The notes: generated from the sequence alone by a model not told the origin. A stretch of DNA of 64,000 nt from Denitrificimonas caeni (GCF_905120345.1 NZ_CAJHOA010000005.1:1-64000), one strand, 5' to 3'. Counted from the stretch's first letter, positions 42,646 through 53,492 are shown. Translations and numbers: made by a program.

Positions 42646-43038
42646 ATGAGACTTTTACATACAATGCTGCGTGTGGGTGATCTGGATGCTTCGATTGCTT
42701 TTTATACTGAAGTGTTAGGCATGCAACTGTTACGTCGTCGTGATTATCCCGAGGGTAAGTTCACCTTGGCGTTTGTTGGTTATGGTGATGAAGCCAGTAA
42801 CAGTGTGGTTGAATTAACGCATAATTGGGGCGTTGAAAAGTACGATTTGGGTGATGGTTACGGCCATATCGCTTTAGAAGTGAATGATGTCTATAAGGCG
42901 TGTGATGATATCCGTGCGCGTGGTGGAAAAATCACTCGTGAGCCGGGACCCATGCAACATGGTTCAAGTATTCTAGCTTTTGTTGAAGACCCGGATGGCT
43001 ACAAAATTGAGTTGCTATCAGCGCAACGGGGTGACTAA
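42646..43038 (+). CDS. gloA: Lactoylglutathione lyase (glyoxalase I)
   Basis: 130 residues with the full glyoxalase I pattern: [25 protein letters not shown] (split here), [21 protein letters not shown] and [11 protein letters not shown]. Metal ligands are His5, Glu56 region, His74 and Glu122. Short GloA of the Ni-dependent class. It detoxifies methylglyoxal with glutathione. The ATG at 42646 has AGAGGG upstream. Confidence 0.93.
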   Translation: MRLLHTMLRVGDLDASIAFYTEVLGMQLLRRRDYPEGKFTLAFVGYGDEASNSVVELTHNWGVEKYDLGDGYGHIALEVNDVYKACDDIRARGGKITREPGPMQHGSSILAFVEDPDGYKIELLSAQRGD

Positions 43039-43048
43039 TCAGCACCTT

Positions 43049-43109
43049 GCATATAGCAATAAAAAAGGGCGTCTGTATTAACAGGACGCCCTTTTTTATT
43101 GCTATATGC
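43049..43109. terminator. Bidirectional terminator, 25-bp perfect stem
   Basis: 43049-43073 and 43085-43109 are perfect reverse complements (GCATATAGCAAT, A-run, GGGCGTC), with a small TGT/ACA inside the loop. The A- and T-runs make it work on both strands, for gloA and the RND operon. Confidence 0.88.
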
Positions 43110-43136
43110 TTTGACCAGCAGCGCTTTCGCACAGCG

Positions 43137-44543
43137 TTATGGTTGCTGTGCGTTGTCCTCGGTATAACCACCACCTAAGGCTTTATACAGATTGATTTCA
43201 CTGACCAACTGCGCAAACTGAGTGCTGATGCGTTGTTGTTGCGCATTAAATAACAAGCGCTGTGCATCCAGTAAAGTCAGCTGATTATCAATCCCTTCAC
43301 GGTAGCGACGATCAGCCAGTTTTAAATACTCGTCACTGGATTGAACCAGATCATCATGGGCGGCCAGTTGTTGCTTATAGGTGGTACGCTCAATCAGGCC
43401 GTCAGCCACCTCTTGGAAAGCCGTTTGAATGGCTTTTTCGTAGCGGGCGATATTGATATCTTTTTGGATCTTGCTGTAGTCCAAGTTAGCGCTTAAACGA
43501 CCAGCATTAAATATCGGTATATTAATGCTTGGCATAAACAACCATGAACCACTGCCGCTATCAAACAATCCCGATAAGTCAGGGCTTAAGCTACCCGCAT
43601 TCGCAGTTAAGCTAATGCTGGGGAAAAATGCTGCACGGGCGGCACCAATATTGGCGTTAGCCGCTTTCAGTTCATATTCGGCTTGTAGGATGTCGGGACG
43701 ACGCTGCAGCAAATCAGCAGGTAAACCGACCGGTAACTGTGCAAACCTAAACTGATTGAGTGGTACGGCTTTAGCAAGGTCAGCTGGTGCTTTGCTGCCT
43801 AACAGCAGATTCAGTGCGTTACGGCTTTGTACTGTTTGTCGCTCAAACTGGGCCAGGCTAATCCGTGCACCATGAGCCGCGGTGCGTGCTTGTTGCAGTT
43901 CAAGTGAGGCTGCAATTCCAGCATCATAGCTGCGCTCAACCAGCCCCAAACTGTCTTCATAGGTGGCTAAGGTGTCGCGCACTAAGGCTAAGGTTTCTTG
44001 ATCTGCTTGCAGAGTCAAATAAGCAGTGGCAACACTAGCGATTAAACTCAGCTGTGTACTGCGCTGGGCTTGCTCGCTGGCAAAGTAGGTCTCTAATGCT
44101 TGATCACGTAAGCTGCGCACACGGCCAAAGAAGTCGAGTTCCCATGCGCTAATACCTACGTTTGCCGAGTACTGACTGTTGATCGTCGAGTCACTCCCAG
44201 TAGGGTTCATACTGCCAGGAATACGCTGACGAGTGGCACCGCCACTGGCATCGAGCGAAGGGTACAGAGCGCTGCGTTGAATGCTGTACTGTGCGCGGAA
44301 TGCCTCAACATTCAGTGCCGCAATACGCATATCACGGTTGTTGTCTAAGGCGGTATTGATCAGAGATTGCAAGACTGGATCTTGGAAAAACTCACGCCAG
44401 TTGGGGAGGGCCGCTAGGCTCTGTTGCACATCTGTATCACTCCACTGTTCAGCAACCGGCGCTTCGGGTTGCTGATAGTTAGGAATCAGTGAACAACCGG
44501 TTAGTGCCATCAATAACGCAGCGGCGAGGGCGGTACGCTTCAT
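43137..44543 (-). CDS. RND outer-membrane channel (OprM/NodT family lipoprotein)
   Basis: 468 residues, signal peptide with lipobox LTGCSLIP, then the two outer-membrane-efflux repeats ([83 protein letters not shown] in parts). It is the trimeric duct of the tripartite pump. Its start overlaps the stop of the permease by 4 nt. Confidence 0.92.
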   Translation of the reverse strand: MKRTALAAALLMALTGCSLIPNYQQPEAPVAEQWSDTDVQQSLAALPNWREFFQDPVLQSLINTALDNNRDMRIAALNVEAFRAQYSIQRSALYPSLDASGGATRQRIPGSMNPTGSDSTINSQYSANVGISAWELDFFGRVRSLRDQALETYFASEQAQRSTQLSLIASVATAYLTLQADQETLALVRDTLATYEDSLGLVERSYDAGIAASLELQQARTAAHGARISLAQFERQTVQSRNALNLLLGSKAPADLAKAVPLNQFRFAQLPVGLPADLLQRRPDILQAEYELKAANANIGAARAAFFPSISLTANAGSLSPDLSGLFDSGSGSWLFMPSINIPIFNAGRLSANLDYSKIQKDINIARYEKAIQTAFQEVADGLIERTTYKQQLAAHDDLVQSSDEYLKLADRRYREGIDNQLTLLDAQRLLFNAQQQRISTQFAQLVSEINLYKALGGGYTEDNAQQP

Positions 44544-47500
44544 GGTGCGTCCTCCTGTTTATCAGCGGTTGTTTTAAATAAAGAGCTCACAAATACATAA
44601 AACAAGGGCACAAAGAATATAGCCAAAAGCATTGCGGTTAACATTCCGCCGATCACGCCGGTTCCGATTGCATGTTTACTGCCCGCACCAGCACCCGTCG
44701 ATATCGCCAGTGGTGTTACGCCGAGGATAAAGGCCAGCGAGGTCATGATAATCGGACGTAGACGAATACGGCTGGCTTCTACTGCCGCTTCAGCCAAGCT
44801 CATGCCTTGCTCATGCAGAGATTTTGCGAACTCAACAATCAAGATCGCATTACGCGCCGATAAGCCAATGGTGGTGAGCAAACCAATTTGGAAATACACG
44901 TCATTGGATAAGCCACGACCATAAGTCGCTAGCAAGGCACCGATGATGCCTAAAGGTACGACCAGCATCACCGAGAATGGGATTGACCAGCTCTCGTACA
45001 TCGCTGCTAAGCATAAAAATACGACTAATAACGACAGCGCATACAAAGCAGGCGCTTGGTCACCCGACAGACGTTCCTCGTAGGATAAGCCTGTCCAAGC
45101 CATACCCACACCAGTCGGTAGTTGCTTGGCGATTTCTTCTACGGCCAACATGGCATCACCCGAACTTGAGCCTGGCGCTGCGCTACCAAGAACTTCCATG
45201 GCCGGTACGCCGTTATAACGCGATAGTTTCGGTGGGCCATAGGTCCATTCGCCACGGGCAAAGCTGTTAAATGGAATCATCTCGCCTTTATTATTGCGCA
45301 CATACCATTTAGCTAAGTCTTCAGGGTTCATCCTTGCATTAGCTTCGGCTTGCATAAAGACTTTTTTCACGCGGCCGCGATCAATAAAGTCGTTGACGTA
45401 ACTACTGCCCCACGCCGCTGATAGCGTTTGGTTAATTTCGGCTAATGACAAGCCCATGGCGCTGGCTTTTTCATCATCAATAATCAACTTGTATTGCGGC
45501 TCATCGCGCAAACCGTTGGCGCGCACTTGTGTTAAGCGTGGGTCTTGATTCGCCAACTGGACAAACTGATCGCGCGCTTGGCTGAGTACGGCGTGGCCGA
45601 CACCCGCACGGTCTTGCAAGAACATATTAAAACCAGTGGCGTTACCCAGCTCCATCACTGCGGGTGGTGCAAAAGCGAACACCATTGCATCACGGAAAGA
45701 GAAGAAGTGCATTTGTGCACGTTTGGCTAAAGAAAACACGTTTTGATGCGCTTGGGTGCGCTCTTCCCAAGGCTTCAGGCCAATAAACGCCATCCCAGAG
45801 TTTTGCCCACGCCCGGCAAAGTTAAAGCCGGTAATCGCAAACACAGAACGAACGGTGTCGGTTTCTTCATTGAGCAAATAGTCACGCATTTTGCTGACGA
45901 CTTCATAGGTGCGTTCAGTGGTTGAGCCTTCTGGCGTTTGTATCTGGGCAAATAGCACGCCTTGATCTTCTTCGGGTAAGAATGAGGTGGGGATTTGGGT
46001 AAACATCCAGCCCATAATGGCCACGATTATCAGATACATCAGTAGGTAAGGTGTTTTACGACGAATCATCGCGGTAACGCCTTGCTCGTAGCGATTAACA
46101 CCCCGCTGGAAGCTGCGGTTGAACCAACCGAAGAAACCGCGTTTTTCGATATTGCCACCTTTTTTAATGGGTTTGAGCATGGTGGCGCACAGGGCTGGGG
46201 TAAAGATCAAAGCGACCATCACCGAGAGCACCATGGCGGAAACAATGGTGACCGAGAATTGCTGGTAAATCGCCCCGGTCGAGCCTTCAAAGAAGGCCAT
46301 CGGAATAAATACTGCCGACAGTACTAAACCGATACCAACCAGAGCACCTTGAATTTGCCCCATTGATTTACGGGTTGCTTCGAGCGGTGATAGGCCTTCT
46401 TCCTCCATCACTCGTTCGACGTTTTCCACCACAACAATGGCGTCATCCACCAAGAGGCCGATGGCCAATACCATGGCGAACATGGTCAGGGTGTTAATGC
46501 TGTAGCCAAACGCTGCTAATACACCGAATGTACCGAGAATCACGACCGGAACAGCCAAGGCCGGGATTAAGGTCACACGCAGGTTTTGCATAAATAAGTA
46601 CATCACCAAGAACACCAGCACAAAGGCTTCGGCAAGGGTGTAAATAACCCCCTCAATCGAAGCTGAAATCACTGGTGTAGTGTCGTACGGGTAAACAATT
46701 TTCATCCCTTGCGGGAAAAAGGGCTCCAGCTCAGCCAAGGTCGCACGTACGGCGCGAGCCGTATCTAGGGCGTTGGCACCGGTGGCCAGCTTGATACCGA
46801 TACCTGTTGCTGCGCTACCATTGTATTCGGCGTTAACACTGTAGTTTTCACCCCCCAATTCAACCCGAGCCACATCTTTCAGACGTACTTGTGAGCCATC
46901 TTGATTCACTTTCAGCAGAATGTTTTCAAATTGTTCTGGGGTTTCAAAGCGGGTTTTACCAATAATGGTAGCAGTCAGTTGCTGGTTAGGCGAGGCAGGT
47001 AAACCACCCAGTTGGCCTGATGATACTTGCACGTTTTGCGCACGAATGGCGTTCGAAACATCCACCGGCGTCATCGCGAAGTTGGTCAGTTTGGCTGGAT
47101 CGAGCCAGATACGCATTGCATATTGTGCGCCGAAAATCTGGAAGTCACCGACACCTGCAGTACGTGAAATAGGGTCTTGAATGTTGGAGACGGTGTAGTC
47201 AGCCAGGTCATACCTGCTCATGCTACCGTCTTCAGAAATAATCCCTACGACCATTAAGAAGTTGCGCGCCGATTTGGTCACGCGAATCCCTTGCTGCTGT
47301 ACTTCTTGCGGTAGCAATGGTGTGGCCAGTTGCAGTTTATTTTGCACCTGCACTTGAGCCGTATCGGGATCAACATCCTGCTCAAAAGTGATGGTAATGC
47401 TCATGCTGCCATCGGAGTTACTTTCTGACGAAATATAACGCAGACCGTCAATACCGTTCATTTTTTGTTCGATCACTTGCACCACGGTATCTTGCACTGT

Positions 47501-47665
47501 TTGTGCAGAGGCACCAGGGTAGCTGACCGAAATACCTACAGCAGGTGGAGCAATGCTGGGGTATTGATTGACCGGCAATTTAAGAATTGCGAGACCACCA
47601 ACTAACATCACCACAAGGGCTAAAACCCAAGCGAAAATGGGGCGGTCGATAAAAAAGTTCGACAT
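44540..47665 (-). CDS. RND multidrug efflux permease (MexB/AcrB/TtgB type, HAE1)
   Basis: 1041 residues, 12 helices, N-terminus [21 protein letters not shown]. The proton-relay Asp pair is in [16 protein letters not shown], and the HAE1 sequences [20 protein letters not shown] and LGVTPLAIS are present. It exports diverse drugs, solvents and detergents powered by protons. Central gene of an adaptor-permease-channel operon; 11 bases from the adaptor stop. Confidence 0.95.
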   Translation of the reverse strand: MSNFFIDRPIFAWVLALVVMLVGGLAILKLPVNQYPSIAPPAVGISVSYPGASAQTVQDTVVQVIEQKMNGIDGLRYISSESNSDGSMSITITFEQDVDPDTAQVQVQNKLQLATPLLPQEVQQQGIRVTKSARNFLMVVGIISEDGSMSRYDLADYTVSNIQDPISRTAGVGDFQIFGAQYAMRIWLDPAKLTNFAMTPVDVSNAIRAQNVQVSSGQLGGLPASPNQQLTATIIGKTRFETPEQFENILLKVNQDGSQVRLKDVARVELGGENYSVNAEYNGSAATGIGIKLATGANALDTARAVRATLAELEPFFPQGMKIVYPYDTTPVISASIEGVIYTLAEAFVLVFLVMYLFMQNLRVTLIPALAVPVVILGTFGVLAAFGYSINTLTMFAMVLAIGLLVDDAIVVVENVERVMEEEGLSPLEATRKSMGQIQGALVGIGLVLSAVFIPMAFFEGSTGAIYQQFSVTIVSAMVLSVMVALIFTPALCATMLKPIKKGGNIEKRGFFGWFNRSFQRGVNRYEQGVTAMIRRKTPYLLMYLIIVAIMGWMFTQIPTSFLPEEDQGVLFAQIQTPEGSTTERTYEVVSKMRDYLLNEETDTVRSVFAITGFNFAGRGQNSGMAFIGLKPWEERTQAHQNVFSLAKRAQMHFFSFRDAMVFAFAPPAVMELGNATGFNMFLQDRAGVGHAVLSQARDQFVQLANQDPRLTQVRANGLRDEPQYKLIIDDEKASAMGLSLAEINQTLSAAWGSSYVNDFIDRGRVKKVFMQAEANARMNPEDLAKWYVRNNKGEMIPFNSFARGEWTYGPPKLSRYNGVPAMEVLGSAAPGSSSGDAMLAVEEIAKQLPTGVGMAWTGLSYEERLSGDQAPALYALSLLVVFLCLAAMYESWSIPFSVMLVVPLGIIGALLATYGRGLSNDVYFQIGLLTTIGLSARNAILIVEFAKSLHEQGMSLAEAAVEASRIRLRPIIMTSLAFILGVTPLAISTGAGAGSKHAIGTGVIGGMLTAMLLAIFFVPLFYVFVSSLFKTTADKQEDAP

Positions 47666-47676
47666 GAAGTTATCCC

Positions 47677-48837
47677 TTATTGAGCTTGGCTTGCAGCGTT
47701 TTCAGAAGTCTCAGTACTGTCTGTTGCTGCTTTAACGTTGCCAGCAGGGTATGGGTCAACGCTTGCGCCTGACTTCACAAACTGGGTACCTTCAGTGATG
47801 ATACGATCGCCATCGTGTAAACCCTCAGTGACTAACCAGCGATCACCAACAGTACGCTGCGCTTTTAAGCTACGTACTTCAACGGTATTGTCGGCATTGA
47901 CCACCATGGCTGTCGCTTCACCTTTAGCGTTGCGGGTGATCCCTTGCTGAGGCGCTAAAATGGCTTGGCTCTGCACACCATTGACTAGGTTGGCTTGAAC
48001 AAACATGCCAGGTAGCAGCAGACCGTCAGGATTTGGGAAGACGGCGCGTAAGGTCACTGAACCGGTGCTGGCATCGACTGATACTTCAGAGAACTCTAGA
48101 GTACCGGTATGTGGATAGGCACTGCTGTCTTGGAGCTTTAACGAGACCTGTGCGGCATTATCACCGGCTTTTTCCAGTTGACCACTGGCCAGTTCGCGGC
48201 GTAAGCGCAATAAGTCATTGGCGGATTGGGTGACATCCACATAAATGGGATCCAACTGCTGAATCACTGCTAACTCTTGTGCTTGACCGCTATTGACTAG
48301 CGCACCTTCACTGACACTGGAGCGGCCAATACGACCGGCAATAGGAGCGAGTACGCGAGTGTAGCGTTGTTCGATTTTTGCCCGTTCCAGCGCCGCTTCT
48401 GCTTGCAGACGGTTGGCTTGTGCGTCATCGTACTGTTGGCGACTCACAGCGCGCTCTTCGACCAGTAATTTATAACGATCGGCCAACGAGCGAGCGGCTA
48501 AGAAGCTGGCTTGTGCACTTTTTAAATTGGCTTCATAAAGAGCAGGATCAATTTGATACAGTTGTTGATTGGCTTTAACTTCGCTGCCTTCTTTGAAGAG
48601 GCGTTTTTGGATAATACCATTGACCTGCGGTCGCACTTCAGCAATGCGATAGGCAGCGGTTCTACCGGGTAACTCGCTGGTTAGGGTGTACGCTTGTGAA
48701 GATAGAGTGACAATGCCAACTTTAGGCGTTGGACGCTCTTGCTGTACAGGCTCTTTGGGTTGGTCACAAGCACTGATCAGTACTGCACAAGCAAGAGTCA
48801 GAAAAATAGCAGTAGTGCTTGATGAAGGGCGGGTCAT
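47677..48837 (-). CDS. RND periplasmic adaptor (MexA/AcrA/TtgA type lipoprotein)
   Basis: 386 residues from the ATG at 48837, with a lipoprotein signal (lipobox LISACD). Features are [19 protein letters not shown], the hairpin ([21 protein letters not shown]), [18 protein letters not shown] and the C-terminal membrane-proximal domain. AGGA lies eight bases before the start. Longer frames to 48912 lack a signal. First gene of the operon, behind an AcrR/TtgR-like operator. Confidence 0.93.
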   Translation of the reverse strand: MTRPSSSTTAIFLTLACAVLISACDQPKEPVQQERPTPKVGIVTLSSQAYTLTSELPGRTAAYRIAEVRPQVNGIIQKRLFKEGSEVKANQQLYQIDPALYEANLKSAQASFLAARSLADRYKLLVEERAVSRQQYDDAQANRLQAEAALERAKIEQRYTRVLAPIAGRIGRSSVSEGALVNSGQAQELAVIQQLDPIYVDVTQSANDLLRLRRELASGQLEKAGDNAAQVSLKLQDSSAYPHTGTLEFSEVSVDASTGSVTLRAVFPNPDGLLLPGMFVQANLVNGVQSQAILAPQQGITRNAKGEATAMVVNADNTVEVRSLKAQRTVGDRWLVTEGLHDGDRIITEGTQFVKSGASVDPYPAGNVKAATDSTETSENAASQAQ

Positions 48838-48962
48838 AGAAATATTCCTAATTAGCATCTTTTTTAGCAGTGCACGATAAACGCACGCAAATACGGGTGC
48901 AGAGCTGCTCAATTATGCACTGTTTTAGGCTGAAATGCAGTGCGTTTTGATTTAGCCGGTTA

Positions 48963-48984
48963 ATATACATTCATTGGTGTATGT
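48963..48984. promoter_or_regulatory. AcrR/TtgR-like operator upstream of the RND operon
   Basis: ATACATTCATTGGTGTAT is an imperfect dyad similar to operators of AcrR/TtgR (TACATACATT...AATGTATGTA as recalled). It is 126-147 bases before the adaptor start. No TetR gene lies next to the operon. Confidence 0.5.
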
Positions 48985-49092
48985 TGGTAAGAGGCTTATT
49001 TAAATGGCGGTTTTTTATCGCTAAATAGCGTGTTTGCTCTAGCTTTTTAGGCATAATGGTGCACAGCTTTATTTTGCACAGAAAGGTGAGTA

Positions 49093-49569
49093 ATGACTCC
49101 GGCTATTCTCTTATTAAAACAAAAATGCATTGCTCATCGCGTGCATAGCTATAACCATGATTCACGTTCGCCGTCTTACGGTCTTGAGGCGGCGGAAAAA
49201 CTAGGTTTAGCGCCTGAACGTGTGTTTAAAACCTTATTGGTCAACACCGAGGCGGGAGAGTTATTGGTTGCAGTGTTGCCGGTGCATGCGCAGCTTAATT
49301 TAAAAGCTATTGCTGCCTGTGCTGGAGTTAAAAAAACTGAAATGGCTGACCCAAGACAGGCGCAACGGAGTACAGGGTATTTAGTCGGCGGTATCAGCGC
49401 CTTGGCACAGAAAAAATCTTTACGCACATTTTTAGATTGCAGTGCTAAGAAATTTGCCACTTTATATATCAGTGCCGGTCGTCGAGGTTTGGAAGTTGAA
49501 ATTGCGGCTGATGATTTGTTGCTCTTAACTCAAGGGCAGTGTGTTGATATTGCTAACTTTAGTGAGTGA
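49093..49569 (+). CDS. ybaK: Cys-tRNA(Pro)/Cys-tRNA(Cys) deacylase YbaK
   Basis: 158 residues of the YbaK/EbsC (INS-type editing) family: GLEAAEKLGLAPERVFKTLLV, VAVLPVHAQLNLKAIA, KKTEMADP and STGYLVGGISALAQKK. It hydrolyses mischarged Cys-tRNA(Pro). AAAGGTGAG precedes the ATG. Confidence 0.92.
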   Translation: MTPAILLLKQKCIAHRVHSYNHDSRSPSYGLEAAEKLGLAPERVFKTLLVNTEAGELLVAVLPVHAQLNLKAIAACAGVKKTEMADPRQAQRSTGYLVGGISALAQKKSLRTFLDCSAKKFATLYISAGRRGLEVEIAADDLLLLTQGQCVDIANFSE

Positions 49570-49674
49570 TGGGCGCGTCGTGCTGTGCTGCTTCTTGTTG
49601 TAAATCAAGAAAAGCCTGTGCTGCGCGTCAAGAGTAGTGAAGCATTATCAATAAGGTATTAAGGTAAGCGCAAC

Positions 49675-49688
49675 TTGACTGGCATCAA
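49675..49688 (+). promoter_or_regulatory. ANR/FNR box upstream of dnr
   Basis: TTGACTGGCATCAA fits TTGAT-N4-ATCAA with one change. Its centre is about 70 bases before the dnr ATG, compatible with class II activation by ANR. Confidence 0.7.
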
Positions 49689-49751
49689 CTCTGATTAATA
49701 CAGTCGTTGTGAATGATGCCCTATACGTATTGATTTGTTCAGGAGCGGTGT

Positions 49752-50438
49752 ATGCAGTTCACGCATCCAGCTGTGAGTGCTATTTTGCGGCATCTTTTTT
49801 TTAAGCATCTTGGTCCAGTGGAACAAGAGCGTTTAATTGCGCAAAGTCATGAGCAGGAGTTTGGCGCAGGCGAGCTATTAATCCGCCAAGGGCAGCCTGC
49901 TGAGCGTTTCTTCTTGGTTCTAAAAGGACGGGTTAAGCTCTACCGTATTTCTGCGGATGGCCAAGAGAAGGTCGTTGAAATCATTCAAGCAGGGCAAACC
50001 TTTGCTGAAGCCGTCATGTTTATGCAGCGCTCGGAATATCCGGTTTGTGCCGAAACCTTAGAAGCGGTGCAGTTGGTGAGTTTTCCAAATCGACTGATGA
50101 TGACCTTGCTCGAAGAAAATCCAAAAGTCTGCATTCAGTTATTGGGTCATATGAGCATGCGCTTACATCAGCGTCTAGGTGAGTTAGAAACCCTAACTTT
50201 ACAAAATGCGACGCAGCGCTTTGCTTTGTATTTGATTCAACAGCTTGAAGACCGTGGACAAGAAACCGTTGATATTGAATTACCCTTGCCAAAACGCCTG
50301 ATCGCTGCGCGTTTGTCGATGCAGCCGGAAACCTTGTCACGAATTATGGCGCGTTTAAATCAACAAGAATTGATCATAATGAAAGGCCGTAGTATCCATA
50401 TTCCAAGTATTGAACGCTTACTAGAGCCGTTTGCTTAA
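49752..50438 (+). CDS. dnr: CRP/FNR-family regulator, DNR type
   Basis: 228 residues: cyclic-nucleotide-binding-like domain (ELLIRQGQPAERFFLVLKGRVKLYRIS in part, then GQEKVVEIIQAGQTFAEAVMFM), dimerisation helix, and a C-terminal helix-turn-helix (RLIAARLSMQPETLSRIMARL). It lacks the N-terminal Cys cluster of FNR/ANR, as in the haem- and NO-sensing DNR. SMQPETLSR gives an FNR-type recognition helix. The FNR box upstream suggests control by ANR. DNR activates denitrification genes; here nrdD may be a target. Confidence 0.82.
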   Translation: MQFTHPAVSAILRHLFFKHLGPVEQERLIAQSHEQEFGAGELLIRQGQPAERFFLVLKGRVKLYRISADGQEKVVEIIQAGQTFAEAVMFMQRSEYPVCAETLEAVQLVSFPNRLMMTLLEENPKVCIQLLGHMSMRLHQRLGELETLTLQNATQRFALYLIQQLEDRGQETVDIELPLPKRLIAARLSMQPETLSRIMARLNQQELIIMKGRSIHIPSIERLLEPFA

Positions 50439-50492
50439 CGGCACTAGTGTTTTCTCTCGATTGCTTTAAGTGCAAGTGTGCGTTGGGCGAGA

Positions 50493-51191
50493 TTAATCGT
50501 TGCGACGTACAAAGGTGCTAAACAGTTTGCTGATTTCTTGCCAAAGTGCTTTTGTGCCAAGATTGGCATTGCGCTGTGCCAGTTGGTTATCGAGCATGCT
50601 TTTTGTCCGTACATGTTGCACGACAAAATGGGCAACACCCGCTGCACTGAGACGTTGAGCAAGTTGCAGTAGCCGCTGCGGGTCAATTAAATCCCAATGC
50701 ACTGTGGTGCGGCATTCATAGCTGACACCGCTGGCGAGAAGTAATTCTAAGCACTGCCAATTCGCTTGGCCGCTACCTGATACACCGGTAATCAGTTCAG
50801 TGTCTTCAACTAACGCCTTCACATCAAAACCAACCCAGTCGCATTCAGGCAAAACTCGCTCGAAGGCTTTCGGGTTGATCCCCGCGCTATGCAAGCCTAC
50901 TTTAAAACCGAGTTTTTTCACATCTTGCATAGCTGCTTTGAGCGCGTGTTGTAAAGTGGCTTCACCGCCGCTAAAGACTACGGCCTCAAGCAAACCTTGG
51001 CGGCGTTGTAAGAACTCTAAAACGCTTGGCCAACTCTTATTTTGTTCACCGCGGGCAGGGATTAAGTCAGGGTTATGACAATAGCGACAGCGCCACGCAC
51101 AACCTTGGCAAAACACCACGCAAGACAGGTGATCAGGATAGTCTAAGGTGGTCAGGGGCACGAAGCCCCCGACTCTTAACAGCTCAGCCAT
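50493..51191 (-). CDS. nrdG: Anaerobic RNR activating protein NrdG
   Basis: 232 residues of a radical SAM enzyme; the [4Fe-4S] motif is in CQGCAWRCRYCHNPD (CxxxCxxC with the first Cys two residues earlier counted in VVFCQGC). VFSGGEATLQ is the SAM-binding segment. It generates the glycyl radical on NrdD. It starts two bases after the small glycyl-radical ORF, so the two are coupled. Confidence 0.92.
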   Translation of the reverse strand: MAELLRVGGFVPLTTLDYPDHLSCVVFCQGCAWRCRYCHNPDLIPARGEQNKSWPSVLEFLQRRQGLLEAVVFSGGEATLQHALKAAMQDVKKLGFKVGLHSAGINPKAFERVLPECDWVGFDVKALVEDTELITGVSGSGQANWQCLELLLASGVSYECRTTVHWDLIDPQRLLQLAQRLSAAGVAHFVVQHVRTKSMLDNQLAQRNANLGTKALWQEISKLFSTFVRRND

Positions 51192-51193
51192 AC

Positions 51194-51361
51194 TTAGGCG
51201 GATTGGCGCTGAGTGGGCTGTTCGTTAAAGTGTAGACGCTCGCGGTGCTCAGATTGTTTACCTGGGTTAAAGGCACTGACTGGACGGTGATAGCCCATCA
51301 CACGGGTCCAAACTTCACAGCGTTGACGTTGTTCTTCTGGGAGTTGTACAGAATTTTGCAT
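51194..51361 (-). CDS. Separate glycyl-radical domain of class III RNR (NrdD C-terminal piece)
   Basis: 55 residues: QRCEVWTRVMGYHRPVSAFN and GKQSEHRERLHFNE. This is the C-terminal glycyl-radical segment usually fused to NrdD; the Gly of RVMGY would carry the radical. It lies 77 bases after the stop of the main NrdD ORF, which ends after its zinc site, so the enzyme is encoded in two pieces. AAGGAAG precedes the ATG at 51361. Frame integrity argues for a functional gene rather than a broken end. Confidence 0.8.
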   Translation of the reverse strand: MQNSVQLPEEQRQRCEVWTRVMGYHRPVSAFNPGKQSEHRERLHFNEQPTQRQSA

Positions 51362-51438
51362 AATCGCTTCCTTTTTTTTGATGCTAAGCATCTGTTCAAT
51401 GCGCCACTATTGAGCGCGTTGGGTGACTCGAAGTGGTC

Positions 51439-53463
51439 TTAGTTGACCGCCTGGAGATGTTGGGCACGTTGTTGTTCTTGCAGTAGTGCTTCATCGCACT
51501 TCGGACAGAACTCATGTTCGCCCGCTAAATAGCCGTGAGTCGGGCAAATAGAGAAGGTTGGCGTGATGGTTAAATAAGGTAAATGGAAGCGGCCTAAGGC
51601 ATTACGCACTAAGTTCTTACAAGCTTGCGTCGACGAAATCTGCTCCGACATATATAAGTGCAACACGGTGCCGCCAGTGTATTTACATTGCAGTTCGTCT
51701 TGCAGTTCCAGCGCTTCAAACGCGTCATCGGTAAAGCCCACCGGTAACTGTGATGAGTTGGTGTAATAGGGTGCTTCGTAGCTGCCGGCCTGGAGAATAT
51801 CGGCAAAGCGTTTTTGGTCTTCTTTGGCAAAACGGTAAGTGGTACCTTCCGCTGGTGTTGCTTCGAGGTTGTATAAATTGCCGGTTTCTTCTTGGAAAGC
51901 GACTAAACGCTCACGCACATGATCAAGCAACTCAATCGCCATCTTGCGGCCCGCAGCAGTATGCATACCGTCTTGATCTGAGGTGTAGTTGCGCAGCATT
52001 TCATGTAAACCGTTGAGACCAATGGTGGCGAAATGGTTACGTAAGGTGCCTAAATAGCGCTTGGTGTAAGGGTATAAGCCTGCATCCATGTGGTGCTGAA
52101 TCACTTTGCGTTTCACTTCCAAACTCTGTTTAGCCATCTCTAGTAGTTCATCTAAACGGCGGTATAAGCGGATTGGATTGTTTTTATACAAATAGCCTAA
52201 GCGCGCGCAGTTGATGGTGACCACACCTAAAGAGCCGGTTTGCTCGGCTGAACCAAACAGGCCACCGCCGCGCTTGAGTAATTCACGTACGTCTAACTGT
52301 AAGCGGCAGCACATTGAGCGAACTTGATTGGGTTCTAGCTCAGAATTAAGAAAGTTTTGGAAGTAGGGCAGGCCATAGCGTGCAGTCATTTCAAATAAAC
52401 GATTGGCGTTTTCGCTATCCCAAGGGAAATCATGAGTAATGTTGTAGGTGGGGATCGGGAAGGTGAACACTCGACCTAAACCATCCCCCGCTTGCATCAC
52501 TTCGATATAGGCTTGGTTGATCAGCTCCATTTCTGCTTGCAAATCACCGTAAGCAAACGGCATTTCTTCGCCGCCAATGTAAGGGATTTGCTCACGTAAA
52601 TCATCAGGGCAAACCCAGTCAAAGGTCAGATTGGTAAAAGGCGTTTGCGTGCCCCAACGTGAAGGTACGTTGAGGTTGTAGATAAACTCTTGAATATCTT
52701 GGCGTATTTCGTCATAGCTGAGATTATCTTTACGCACAAAAGGCGCGAGATAAGTATCAAAGGAGCTGAACGCTTGTGCGCCGGCCCATTCGTTTTGTAG
52801 GGTGCCAAGAAAGTTAACCATTTGTCCCAAAGCACTGGAAAGATGCTTCGGTGGACCGGCTTCAACGCGACCTGGAATACCGTTAAAACCTTCGTTAAGT
52901 AAGGTGCGTAACGACCAGCCGGCGCAATAGCCTGCTAACATATCCAAGTCATGGATATGCAAATCGCCTTCACGGTGCGCTTCGCCAATTTTAGGGCTGT
53001 AAACTTCATTGAGCCAATAGTTGGCAGTCACCTTCCCAGATACGTTAAGAATCAAACCGCCCAATGAATAACCTTGGTTTGCATTGGCACGCACGCGCCA
53101 GTCTTCACGAGATAAGTACTCGTTCATTGATGAGGCAACATCCACTAATGATTTGCGATCACGGCGTAAACGTGAATGTTGTTCGCGGTAAACAATATAA
53201 GCGCGAGCGGTACGGAAATGCCCTGCTTCCATCAAGGTGATTTCTACACAATCTTGAATTTCTTCGACGTTGAGTGCGTCGTGCTCAGGCAGGCTTTCCA
53301 GCACTCGCTCGCAGAGCTGAGCGGCAGATGCTGGGTTAAATTCACTAGTCGCACGCCCCGCAGCGGTAATCGCATGCAGAATTTTTTGTGCATCAAAAGA
53401 GACGTCGCGATGATCACGTTTACGCAGTTGGCGTGGGGTTTTTACAGCGGATAGCGCAGGCAT
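51439..53463 (-). CDS. nrdD: Anaerobic ribonucleoside-triphosphate reductase NrdD, main part
   Basis: 674 residues: an N-terminal ATP-cone (about 10-100), the ten-stranded barrel with GDLHIHDLDMLAGYCAGWSL, SSALGQMVNFLGTLQNEWAGAQAFS in blocks and MCCRLQLD (active-site Cys), and a C-terminal zinc site CPTHGYLAGEHEFCPKC. It makes dNTPs without oxygen. The glycyl-radical segment that normally follows is a separate ORF (51194-51361). Upstream are two NrdR boxes and an FNR-like box. Confidence 0.92.
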   Translation of the reverse strand: MPALSAVKTPRQLRKRDHRDVSFDAQKILHAITAAGRATSEFNPASAAQLCERVLESLPEHDALNVEEIQDCVEITLMEAGHFRTARAYIVYREQHSRLRRDRKSLVDVASSMNEYLSREDWRVRANANQGYSLGGLILNVSGKVTANYWLNEVYSPKIGEAHREGDLHIHDLDMLAGYCAGWSLRTLLNEGFNGIPGRVEAGPPKHLSSALGQMVNFLGTLQNEWAGAQAFSSFDTYLAPFVRKDNLSYDEIRQDIQEFIYNLNVPSRWGTQTPFTNLTFDWVCPDDLREQIPYIGGEEMPFAYGDLQAEMELINQAYIEVMQAGDGLGRVFTFPIPTYNITHDFPWDSENANRLFEMTARYGLPYFQNFLNSELEPNQVRSMCCRLQLDVRELLKRGGGLFGSAEQTGSLGVVTINCARLGYLYKNNPIRLYRRLDELLEMAKQSLEVKRKVIQHHMDAGLYPYTKRYLGTLRNHFATIGLNGLHEMLRNYTSDQDGMHTAAGRKMAIELLDHVRERLVAFQEETGNLYNLEATPAEGTTYRFAKEDQKRFADILQAGSYEAPYYTNSSQLPVGFTDDAFEALELQDELQCKYTGGTVLHLYMSEQISSTQACKNLVRNALGRFHLPYLTITPTFSICPTHGYLAGEHEFCPKCDEALLQEQQRAQHLQAVN

Positions 53464-53476
53464 AGATAACCTCTTG

Positions 53477-53492
53477 ATACCTTATGTTGTGT
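53477..53492 (-). promoter_or_regulatory. NrdR box 2 upstream of nrdD
   Basis: ATACCTTATGTTGTGT matches about 12 of 16 bases of the NrdR consensus ACACWATATATWGTGT. It is 32 bases from the other box, the phase expected for paired NrdR sites. Confidence 0.55.
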
